A DNA stretch of 64,000 bases from NCBI GenBank assembly GCA_031292215.1, contig JARLHO010000102.1:18770-82769 (forward strand), written 5' to 3'. Under the pieces are notes generated by a model. The model made no database searches. It worked only from the letters and a program-made list of their open reading frames with translations, and was not told where the DNA came from. Origin of the DNA: Syntrophobacteraceae bacterium. Its GTDB lineage: Bacteria > Desulfobacterota > Syntrophobacteria > Syntrophobacterales > Syntrophobacteraceae. Below, in pieces: positions 1 through 7,361 of this stretch (its first letter is position 1; every line of letters begins with the position of its first letter). The position numbers were made by a program, and so were the translations under genes.

Positions 1-239
1 GTAGCATTGGTTCGGCGCCAACGTGTTTGGCATTTTTGCATGGGTCTGTGGCATTGTGTTTGACGATGAGCAGGCCGGGGGAATCTCACCCCAGCCTCTC
101 GCAGAACGGTGCAGGAGCCTATCGACGAATCTCCTGATGTCTTGCTCGACCTCAATAACCCTGTTTTTCAGGACGATCTTTTGGGGCTTTCGAAAGAAGA
201 AGCCCTACGAATCAAGCTAAAGGCAGGGCATTTCGCAAC
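1..239. other. No confident gene at left edge
   Basis: No complete gene can be supported here. On the plus strand a short frame from about 109 to 342 has a stretch (NNPVFQDDLLGLSKEEAL) reminiscent of the start of small plasmid-type or toxin-like proteins, but it has no ribosome binding site, it runs into the convergent gene, and the rest resembles nothing I know. It could be a decayed fragment. Confidence 0.3.
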
Positions 240-273
240 AAAGGCAAGACCTCAATACGCAGATCTTGCCTTT
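240..273 (-). terminator. Hairpin downstream of the ABM gene
   Basis: Perfect 10-bp arms (AAAGGCAAGA at 240-249 and TCTTGCCTTT at 264-273) with a 14-nt spacer lie about 40 nt past the stop of the minus-strand ABM gene. On the minus strand the stem is followed by TTTGTTG, so the U-tract is only modest. It is the likely end of the LysR/Mo-enzyme/ABM transcript. Confidence 0.5.
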
Positions 274-312
274 GACGGTATTCTCAAACCGGGTGGGCAG
301 GTTGACCCTTGG

Positions 313-597
313 TTATGTCCTTTTCTCACAAACTTTGCGTGAGACATTTTCGGCGAAGCGGCCGAAGATTTTCTTTGCGGGCTCGGCTGCCTGATTGGCC
401 ATAATCTGCTTCATTCCGGCCATGTCTTCGAAAAGCATGCTTTTGACAAACCCGGTCCCACCCCCCGTCGGTTGCCAGACATCGTAGGATTTACAGCCGA
501 GCGATTCCCAGAGGGGCTTGATCTCCTCTTGAGTCATGCGGATATACTCAGCCTGCTTTTCGAGCGCCACATCGTATTCAAATATCGCCATTACCAT
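313..597 (-). CDS. Small ABM/NIPSNAP-like dimeric alpha-beta barrel protein
   Basis: A 94-residue protein starting MVMAIFEYDV. Its size and layout (beta strand, long helix with WESLGCKSYDV, a glycine-rich turn, then FEDMAGMKQIMANQ) suggest a ferredoxin-like dimeric alpha-beta barrel of the antibiotic-biosynthesis-monooxygenase/NIPSNAP type; this is a fold-level guess. A GTG at 603 overlaps the stop of the Mo-enzyme gene, but GGAG lies only 1-2 nt before it, whereas the same GGAG sits 7 nt before the ATG at 597, so 597 is preferred. The overlap implies translational coupling to the oxidoreductase. Members of this fold bind heme, act as cofactor-free oxygenases or isomerases, or only have structural roles, so the reaction is unknown. 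A larger tandem protein of similar type lies at 12326-12985. Confidence 0.6.
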   Translation of the reverse strand: MVMAIFEYDVALEKQAEYIRMTQEEIKPLWESLGCKSYDVWQPTGGGTGFVKSMLFEDMAGMKQIMANQAAEPAKKIFGRFAENVSRKVCEKRT

Positions 598-599
598 GC

Positions 600-2765
600 T
601 CACTCTCCTTTTTCATGAGAAGTTTCCATCCTTTTTCTCACCTCGCAAAGCAAAGCTTTGTACACCGGAAAGCCCGAAATCGGGTCCCGGTTGCTGAAAT
701 CGGTCAGGTAATTGGTGTTGGCTTGGCGCCATGCGTCATTTTGGATGGGGCTGCCGCCGCCCATGTTGACCTCTACCTGTCCCGTCATCACGTCGTCGGT
801 AACTTTGGCCCAAAAGCCCACTCGACCTCTTGGGGTTTCCACCCACACACTGTCCTGGTTTTCTATTCCCCGGGCCCTGGCGTCGAGGGGATGAATGAGC
901 ACGTGGGGCTTTGGCTGCAGCTTCAACAAAGCCGGGATGTTCAGGTGCTGAGACCGAAATGCCGACTGGAGCCTTGCCCCGCTGTTAAATACCAGCGGGT
1001 ACCTTTGGCAGAGTTGGGGACTTGCGAGCGGCCCTTCAGAAGGCTCGACGTAGGCGGGCAGTCCGTCATAGCCGTACTTTGCCAGAAGGCTCGAGACCAG
1101 TTCGACTTTGCCCGAAGGTGTATCAAAGCCTGGCGCCCCATCTTTGCGCAGAAGGCCGTTTTCGTATTTGCGGCATTGCCTGGTCCCAGCGTCATACCGG
1201 ACGCCTTCCGGATGGCTCTTCAATTCTTCCAGGCTTACAGGGCCGTTTTCGAAGATGAATTTGACGCGATCTTCCTCGGTGGGCGGGAAAAGATCTCCAT
1301 ACCCCAGCCCTTTGGCCAGTTCCACCAGGAAAGTGTACCCCGATTTGGCCTCTGCGATTGGTTCGATGACCTTTTGCCTCAACTGGCAGTAGCCTCCGGG
1401 GTATCTCTGGTAGCCCGAATTTTCGTAATTGGTGGTGGCGGGGAGCACGATGTCCGCATACATGGCGTCAGCAGTCATGAACCTGTCGAATACCACCATG
1501 AAATCGAGCGCTTTAAAGCATCTTTTCCACAGGCCGGGATCGGGCAGACTGGTCAAAACAGAGGCCCCTAAAATCAGAAGCGCCTTTACCGGATAGGGAT
1601 CGCTTTCCAGGATTGCCCGGGGAGCTTCCAGAAACTGCGCCGACTTGAGTAAATCGCAGAAATAGGGGTACCTGTCCGCCCCGATCGGTTTTACGTTCGG
1701 GGGAGGGTCGAGTTTTACGCGCCCAAATTTGACGGGACTTCGCGGTCTGAACATCATTGCGCCGGAAACGTCCAGATTGCCCGTAATCGCCCAGAGGCAC
1801 AACACGGCCCGGATAGTCTGAACGCCGCAGTTGCTGTACTCAAGGCCGGTGTACATGAGCAGCGAAGCTCCCTTCGCCCCCGCTATGGACCGGGCCAGTT
1901 CGCAAATTGTCTCCCTCGGCACGCGGGTGATCTTTTCTACCTTTTCGGGAGAAAATTTTTCCACGTACCGTGCAAGTTCCTCAAAACCCGTGGTCCAGTT
2001 GCGGACAAACTGTTGGTCGTAGAGGCCTTCCTTTACGATTACGTGCATCACGGCAAGCGCCAAGGCCCCGTCGGTGCCGGAGCGAATGCCGATCCACTGG
2101 TCGGCCTTTTTGGCCATGTCGGAGCGCATGTGGTCGATGACAATCACCCTGGCCCCACGCTTTTGGGCCGCAAGGATCTTTTTGACCTTGTCCGGAGGCG
2201 AGTCGGTGGGGGGATTTGCCCCCCAGATCACGACCAGGTCGGTGTTTTCGAAATCCGCGTAGACCGAATTCATCGATGCGCCGATGGTGGGTAGCGAAGA
2301 AAGGAGATTATAGGCCACCGCGCAAACCGAGGAAACGCCCGTCCCGTTGGGCGAGCCAAAGGGGTGCAAAAACCCCGACACCCCTTTGCTCGTGGGATCC
2401 GGGGCCCCGAAGACGTCGACCAGGTTCGAGTCGAAGCTGCCCCGGCCGAAGTAACTCATTACGGCCTGGGCCCCATAGGCGTCCCTGGTTTTGCGGAACG
2501 CATGGACTATGCGCTCCACGGCCTCCTCCCAGGAGACCTGTTCGAATTTGCCTTCCCCCTTTTCGCCGATGCGCGCTAAAGGGTGCTTCAATCTATCGCT
2601 GGAGTAGATGATATCCTTCGAATGCATGCCTCGAATGCACATAACACCGACGGGATGGTCTTTTATAGGTGAGATTTTTTCGAGCTTTCCGGAGTCCAGG
2701 AAAACATTGACCCCGCACCCGCCGGGGCATATTCCGCATACGGTCGCCACTGTTTTGCGTGTCAT
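600..2765 (-). CDS. Cytoplasmic Mo/W bis-pterin oxidoreductase (DMSO reductase family)
   Basis: A 721-residue catalytic subunit of the complex iron-sulfur molybdoenzyme family. The N-terminal [4Fe-4S] motif is visible: C10, C13, C17 and C43. The middle domains bind the two pyranopterins (VIWGANPPTDSPP; LILGASVLTSLPDP; DIVLPATTNYENSG), and Cys148 in GVSSVCAVAY occupies the usual metal-ligand site, as in polysulfide/thiosulfate reductase-type enzymes. There is no twin-arginine signal: the protein starts right at the cluster motif, so it should stay in the cytoplasm. No Fe-S or membrane partner subunit is adjacent. AGGG lies 7 nt before the ATG. It is followed by the overlapping ABM gene and preceded 34 bp away by a LysR gene on the same strand. 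Substrate unknown; a hydratase- or hydroxylase-type role is possible as well as a reductase. Confidence 0.85.
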   Translation of the reverse strand: MTRKTVATVCGICPGGCGVNVFLDSGKLEKISPIKDHPVGVMCIRGMHSKDIIYSSDRLKHPLARIGEKGEGKFEQVSWEEAVERIVHAFRKTRDAYGAQAVMSYFGRGSFDSNLVDVFGAPDPTSKGVSGFLHPFGSPNGTGVSSVCAVAYNLLSSLPTIGASMNSVYADFENTDLVVIWGANPPTDSPPDKVKKILAAQKRGARVIVIDHMRSDMAKKADQWIGIRSGTDGALALAVMHVIVKEGLYDQQFVRNWTTGFEELARYVEKFSPEKVEKITRVPRETICELARSIAGAKGASLLMYTGLEYSNCGVQTIRAVLCLWAITGNLDVSGAMMFRPRSPVKFGRVKLDPPPNVKPIGADRYPYFCDLLKSAQFLEAPRAILESDPYPVKALLILGASVLTSLPDPGLWKRCFKALDFMVVFDRFMTADAMYADIVLPATTNYENSGYQRYPGGYCQLRQKVIEPIAEAKSGYTFLVELAKGLGYGDLFPPTEEDRVKFIFENGPVSLEELKSHPEGVRYDAGTRQCRKYENGLLRKDGAPGFDTPSGKVELVSSLLAKYGYDGLPAYVEPSEGPLASPQLCQRYPLVFNSGARLQSAFRSQHLNIPALLKLQPKPHVLIHPLDARARGIENQDSVWVETPRGRVGFWAKVTDDVMTGQVEVNMGGGSPIQNDAWRQANTNYLTDFSNRDPISGFPVYKALLCEVRKRMETSHEKGE

Positions 2766-2799
2766 ATCGGGCCCTCGAAATCGTTAAACTTTCATGCAC

Positions 2800-3723
2800 C
2801 TACTGGGGCGCCATTTCGTGCAGGCAGCCCTTGAAGTGTTCCCTGATCACCGCCAGTAAAGATTCTACAGTCGGCGAGAGTCGCTCTTCCTTATTTACCA
2901 GCACGTCTATCCCCCCCATCCTTATATTGCCGTCTTCTGTCGGGATAACTCTCAGTCTTCCGGCTTCGACCTCTTCACGGATGTTGGCCTCGAACATGAA
3001 AGCTATGCCCTTTTTCTGGCGGGCCAGTTGCTTTGCAAGTTCGACATTGTTCACCTCGGCGCCTATCAGGGGATTTATGCCTCTTTTTTTAAAATGGTTC
3101 AGCAGAATCGCGCGCGAAGCCGAGCCTTCCGATTGAATAATCAGGGGATGGGAGGCGAGCTGCGACCACTTTACGGGCGTATCCGGGAGCAAAGGATAAT
3201 CCGGGGCGGCCACCAGGAAAAGCTGCTCGTCCACCGGGATGCGGAAAAGCCTGAGCCGGTCGTTGTAGGGAAACAAAATGCCGATTATGCAGATATCTAT
3301 CCTGAAATCGAGCAACTCTTCAACCATCGGACGTGAGGAACCATCCCGTATCGTAACCCTGACGGAGGGATAGAGTTCCTTGAAATGGTCAATAAGGGCT
3401 GTGAAGAAAAATACCAGGGGGCTGGCTATCCCGATCGAAATGTGGTTGTAGCGGTAGCCTTTGAGAAAGTTTTCGGTAAGCACGCTTTGGTTGAAAAGCT
3501 CTTCGGCATAGGGGAGGAGCCTTTCGCCGGCCTTTGTAAGGTTTACGCGCTTTTTCTTAATGTTTACGAGCTTTACCGCGAACTGGGTCTCCATGAAGCG
3601 AATATGCTGGGTCACCGCCGGTTGGGTTATGGAGAGCAGTTCGGCGGCCCTGCTGAAACTTTGTTCCTTTGCCACGAAATAGAAGGAAATCACGTGGTGG
3701 AGGTTCAACTGAAAGTTACCCAT
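2800..3723 (-). CDS. LysR-family transcriptional regulator
   Basis: A 307-residue LysR-type regulator. The N-terminal winged helix-turn-helix is clear (SFSRAAELLSITQPAVTQHI, about residues 21-42), followed by a linker helix and a periplasmic-binding-protein-like effector domain with a conserved VAAPDYPLL segment. The gene is divergent from the biotin carboxylase operon (238-bp gap) and just upstream of the Mo-enzyme gene on its own strand, so it probably controls one or both units in response to a pathway metabolite. The effector is not predictable from sequence. Confidence 0.9.
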   Translation of the reverse strand: MGNFQLNLHHVISFYFVAKEQSFSRAAELLSITQPAVTQHIRFMETQFAVKLVNIKKKRVNLTKAGERLLPYAEELFNQSVLTENFLKGYRYNHISIGIASPLVFFFTALIDHFKELYPSVRVTIRDGSSRPMVEELLDFRIDICIIGILFPYNDRLRLFRIPVDEQLFLVAAPDYPLLPDTPVKWSQLASHPLIIQSEGSASRAILLNHFKKRGINPLIGAEVNNVELAKQLARQKKGIAFMFEANIREEVEAGRLRVIPTEDGNIRMGGIDVLVNKEERLSPTVESLLAVIREHFKGCLHEMAPQ

Positions 3724-3961
3724 AAAGCCCCTTCAAGGCTGGACGATTCGAACAAGCTCGCCAGGAGAGCGCGAGGGTAAGTTAACTAAATTTTATTATA
3801 CACATCTAGTGTCCGTCAAGCCTGAAATTGGGGCTATTTCTTATGAAATCATTAGGCATTCGCTATTGTAAATCACCTGCCTGATGCTAAAAGATCGATA
3901 AGAAAAAGAGGTAACATTTTTTATCAGATGATGCAGACTCTCAGGGGAAAGAACAGACGAC
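3724..3961. promoter_or_regulatory. Divergent control region between LysR and carboxylase operon
   Basis: A 238-bp non-coding region between divergent starts, AT-rich in its middle, as expected for a LysR-controlled divergent promoter. No canonical -35/-10 pair stood out and no T-N11-A box could be assigned with confidence. The carboxylase ATG at 3962 has only a distant purine stretch (AGGGGAAAG), so its ribosome binding site is weak. Confidence 0.45.
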
Positions 3962-5728
3962 ATGAGTGACAAAGTCTATTTCGTCGACCAGACCATCCGG
4001 GATGCTCAACAGAGCCTTTGGGGTCTGATGATGAGCACCGAAATGATACTTCCTATAGCGGAGCTCATGGACCGGACAGGGTATAGAGACATCGCCACGG
4101 TCGGTTCCCAGGCGTTCACCGTAGAGGTGCGAAACCTCAACGAAGACCCCTGGGAGAGGATAAGGGTCCTTTCCAAACTCATCACCAAGACCCCGCTTCG
4201 CGGCTCCTACCAGATCGGCAGCCTTTCATCGTTCGATCTAGGCACGCCGCGCGACATCATAGCCCTCTGGATCAAAAGATCGGTTGCCAACGGGGTCCGT
4301 GCTTTCTGGATTTGCGATTACCAGGACGACATGGAAAAATTCGTCTATTTCGCGCGCATAGCAAAGGCGGAGGGCGCCGAGATCGTGCCGGCCCTGATGT
4401 ACACCTCCAGCCCCGCTCACACCGGCGAGCACTGGGCGTGCAAGACGCGGCTATTGTTGGAGGCCAAAGATTACATAGACCGGATCATGATAGAGGATGC
4501 CTCGGGAGTAATAACCCCGGAGGACACCCGTGAGCTGGTAACCACGGTGCGGCGCAACTGCGAGGGACTGCCCATCGAGTTCCACAGCCACTGTAACACG
4601 GGTCTTGCCCCGCTTTGCTACCTGGAAGCGGTTAAAGCGGGCGCGATGACCCTTCATACGGCGGTCGCGCCCCTTGCCAACGGCACCTCGCTTCCGTCCA
4701 CTCAAAGCGTTCTCAAAAATATTCGCCGACTGGGGTTTTCCTCGGACATAGACGAAGATGCGCTGGCCCACGTATCGGAGCATTTCAGAAAAATCGCAGA
4801 AAAAGAAGGGTTGCCCATGGGCACGCCCCTGGAATACGACCTCTTTCACTTCGAGCATCAAGTTCCTGGCGGAATGATGACCAACTTCACTCGGCAACTG
4901 AGGGAAGTGGGGATGGAAGACAGGCTGGACCAAATCCTGGAGGAGACCATCCTTGTGCGCAAGGAACTGGGATACCCGGTCATGGCCACACCTTATTCTC
5001 AAATCGTGGGCGTCCAGGCTTTGGAGCATGTCATATCAGGCAAGCGTTACGGGCAGATAACCGATGAGGTAATAAAGTACGCTCTTGGCTACTATGGGGA
5101 GCCGATTGTCCCTGTTGACAGCAACGTTATGGACAGGATCATGAGTTATCCCAGAACCAGGGAATTTTTGAACTGGAAGCCGGAAGGATACCTCAAATCG
5201 GTCGAAGAATTTCGAAGGGAACTCGGCGCGGAACTCTGTGATGACGACCTGCTTCTAAAGATACTAATTCCCGGAAAACCCGTGACAAGGAACAATCCAA
5301 ACGGAAAACCCGCAGCGCCCGCGGTCCGGGAACCTGGAAAGACCGCAGGAAGCGATTTTCCTACCTCATTTAGTGTGGAAGTAGATGGTGACGTATTCAG
5401 CGTCAGGATATCCCCTGTATGGAACGGCACGGAACAAACCTCGGTATCCTTCCATGCAACTTCTGGAGAGACTTCAAAAGGCGAGACGGGACAGGAAACA
5501 CCGCCTCCCGGGGCAGTGCTTTCGGGCATGTCGGGACTGGTGCTTTCCATCGAGGTAAAGATTGGCGACCTGATAGCCATGGGTGATTCCCTGGCGATGA
5601 TCGAGGCAATGAAGATGCGAAGGCACCTGGGAGCCCCGCACAGCGGAGTGGTAAAAGAAATTCGCGCAAAAGAAGGCGACATTGTGAACCCTCAAGACAT
5701 TCTCCTTGTGGTGGCGCCAAATGATTAG
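3962..5728 (+). CDS. Biotin-dependent carboxyltransferase, HMGL type, with C-terminal biotinyl domain
   Basis: 588 residues. Residues about 1-300 form an HMGL-like TIM barrel related to pyruvate carboxylase, oxaloacetate decarboxylase alpha and transcarboxylase 5S; about 300-460 is the conserved carboxylase domain; a Pro/Gly/Thr-rich linker follows; and about 515-588 is a biotinyl domain with EAMKM (Lys551). Metal ligands can be aligned: Asp14 (RDAQQS, usually RDAHQS), His208 and His210 (HSH). The lysine that is carbamylated in 5S (motif KDMA) is Glu178 here (IEDASG), and the usual RGQNLLGY motif reads RGSYQIGS. So the biotin chemistry is probably kept, but the acceptor is unlikely to be pyruvate. 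The next gene, biotin carboxylase, overlaps by 8 nt, so the two proteins should form one complex. Downstream CoA ligase and thiolase remains suggest a ketone-type acceptor (inference). Confidence 0.85.
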   Translation: MSDKVYFVDQTIRDAQQSLWGLMMSTEMILPIAELMDRTGYRDIATVGSQAFTVEVRNLNEDPWERIRVLSKLITKTPLRGSYQIGSLSSFDLGTPRDIIALWIKRSVANGVRAFWICDYQDDMEKFVYFARIAKAEGAEIVPALMYTSSPAHTGEHWACKTRLLLEAKDYIDRIMIEDASGVITPEDTRELVTTVRRNCEGLPIEFHSHCNTGLAPLCYLEAVKAGAMTLHTAVAPLANGTSLPSTQSVLKNIRRLGFSSDIDEDALAHVSEHFRKIAEKEGLPMGTPLEYDLFHFEHQVPGGMMTNFTRQLREVGMEDRLDQILEETILVRKELGYPVMATPYSQIVGVQALEHVISGKRYGQITDEVIKYALGYYGEPIVPVDSNVMDRIMSYPRTREFLNWKPEGYLKSVEEFRRELGAELCDDDLLLKILIPGKPVTRNNPNGKPAAPAVREPGKTAGSDFPTSFSVEVDGDVFSVRISPVWNGTEQTSVSFHATSGETSKGETGQETPPPGAVLSGMSGLVLSIEVKIGDLIAMGDSLAMIEAMKMRRHLGAPHSGVVKEIRAKEGDIVNPQDILLVVAPND

Positions 5729-7199
5729 AAAGATTTTAATAGCCAACCGCAGTGAAATAGCCATTCGGATAATGCGGGCATGTCGGGAACTTGGGATAAT
5801 TTCCGCCGGCATATATTCGGAGGCGGATAAGGATGCTTTGTTTACGGGATACGCCGATGAGGCCTATTGCATCGGGCCCGCGCCGGCGTCTTTGAGCTAC
5901 CTGAATATCGACAAGGTTATCGAGGCTGCCCAAAAGAGCGGAGCAGACGCTATCCACCCCGGGTACGGCTTTCTTGCCGAGAATGCAAAATTTGCTCTGG
6001 CCTGTGAAAAGGAAGGCCTGACGTTTATCGGGCCATCTAGCCGAGTCCTCGAACTTATGGGTGACAAAGTGGCTGCGCGCAGGGAGATGATCAAGGCCGG
6101 AGTTCCGGTGGCGCCGGGATCTGAGGGGTGTGTATCGGAATTTGGCGATGCCCGCCGAATTGCGGCGCAAATAGGCTATCCCGTCATCATCAAACCCTCG
6201 GGCGGCGGGGGCGGGATTGGAATGACCGTTGTTTTTGAGGATCGCGAACTCGAAAAAGCTTTGGAATCCACACAGGCGATTGCCGGCACTACTTTTGGCC
6301 TTGCGGACGTATTTATCGAAAAGTACATGGAAGACCCGAGGCATGTGGAGTTTCAGATTCTTGGGGACTCCAAGGGGGAAGTCGTTCACCTGGGGGAGCG
6401 TGAATGCTCCATTCAGCGAAGACACCAGAAGCTTATAGAGGAATCGCCCTCAACCGCCCTAAATGAGAAACTTCGCAAGGAAATGGGGGACGTGGCGGTC
6501 ACCGCCGCTAAATGGGTGGGCTACGAAGGGGCGGGAACGGTCGAGTTTTTGCTCTCAGGCAGGACATTTTACTTTTTGGAAGTTAACGCCCGGGTACAGG
6601 TCGAACACCCGGTGACGGAGATGGTAACGGGAATCGATATCGTAAAGGAGCAAATAAGAATCGCATCGGGACTTCCCCTTAAAATGACGCAGAAAGACAT
6701 CCGTATCAATGGCAGCGCCATCGAATGCCGGATCAATGCGGAAGACCCTCTTAATGACTTTGTGCCAACGCCGGGCAAGATAAGGAATTATCACTGTCCG
6801 GGAGGCGCCGGGATAAGAGTGGACAGTGGAGTTTACACCAATTACACGATCCCGCCTTACTACGACCCCATGATATCTAAACTTATCGCGTGGGGCGCCG
6901 ACCGCAGTGAAGCCATCGCGCGGATGCGCAGGGCGCTTTATGAATATGTGATCACAGGGGTCAAGACCAACATCGCGTTTCATAAAGCGGTCATGGAAAA
7001 CCAACGATTCATAGACGGCAAGTTGGGAACGCATTTCATAGAGCATGAGACCACGCTTAACGAAGATATGAAGGCGATAGCCGAGCGGGAAAAACCATTA
7101 GAGGAAAAGCTGTACAGAGGGTTGGAGGAGAAAAAGAAAGTGGCCGCGATCGCAGCGGTTGGGGCGGTCACACAGATGCGCTTGAGGGGGCGCAAATAA
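5721..7199 (+). CDS. Biotin carboxylase subunit (ATP-grasp)
   Basis: 492 residues from the ATG at 5721, which overlaps the carboxyltransferase stop (ATGATTAG); GGTGG is 7 nt upstream. It carboxylates the biotin of the partner subunit using ATP and bicarbonate. Visible motifs: N-terminal KILIANRSEIA, the glycine-rich KPSGGGGGIGM ATP loop, HVEFQILGD, ECSIQRRHQK, FLEVNARVQVEHPVTE and the C-terminal PYYDPMISKLI. Length is slightly above the usual 450 because of a charged tail (about residues 448-492, EEKKKVAAIAA). No biotinyl domain is present, consistent with it being on the partner protein. No accC/accB pair or acetyl-CoA carboxyltransferase genes are nearby, so this is a pathway-specific copy. 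Confidence 0.93.
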   Translation: MIRKILIANRSEIAIRIMRACRELGIISAGIYSEADKDALFTGYADEAYCIGPAPASLSYLNIDKVIEAAQKSGADAIHPGYGFLAENAKFALACEKEGLTFIGPSSRVLELMGDKVAARREMIKAGVPVAPGSEGCVSEFGDARRIAAQIGYPVIIKPSGGGGGIGMTVVFEDRELEKALESTQAIAGTTFGLADVFIEKYMEDPRHVEFQILGDSKGEVVHLGERECSIQRRHQKLIEESPSTALNEKLRKEMGDVAVTAAKWVGYEGAGTVEFLLSGRTFYFLEVNARVQVEHPVTEMVTGIDIVKEQIRIASGLPLKMTQKDIRINGSAIECRINAEDPLNDFVPTPGKIRNYHCPGGAGIRVDSGVYTNYTIPPYYDPMISKLIAWGADRSEAIARMRRALYEYVITGVKTNIAFHKAVMENQRFIDGKLGTHFIEHETTLNEDMKAIAEREKPLEEKLYRGLEEKKKVAAIAAVGAVTQMRLRGRK

Positions 7200-7200
7200 T

Positions 7201-7350
7201 AACAGTGTAGACGCTAAACAACTCCAGGGAAAGGCCGGGCCACGGCAGATAAAGGATCCAAAACTCGGGCTAGCTCATAATCTTGGCGGCAATGCAGGAA
7301 TGGGAATAGCCAGCTGCGTCATTTTAGGAAATGAAAAAGGTTCAAGCTGA
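7201..7350 (+). pseudogene. 3' stump of a deleted thiolase gene
   Basis: The gap between biotin carboxylase and CoA ligase is not empty: one frame ending at the TGA 7348-7350 reads QLQGKAGPRQIKDP, then LGLAHNLGGNAGMGIASCVI and LGNEKG. This is the C-terminal end of a thiolase (the AHN-x-GG motif with the trailing small-residue strand is family-typical). There is no start codon and the rest of the gene, about 340 codons, is missing, so it appears to be what remains after a deletion. The stop lies right before the ligase ribosome binding site, as in an intact operon. It shows that thiolysis was once encoded here. Confidence 0.75.
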
Positions 7351-7361
7351 GAGGAGCAATT

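Noticed and set aside
109..342. Short plus-strand frame at the left edge
   Set aside because: No ribosome binding site and it overlaps the ABM gene; only a vague resemblance to small toxin-like proteins.
615..1571. Open plus-strand frame of 318 codons
   Set aside because: Antisense to the Mo/W oxidoreductase, with no family resemblance.
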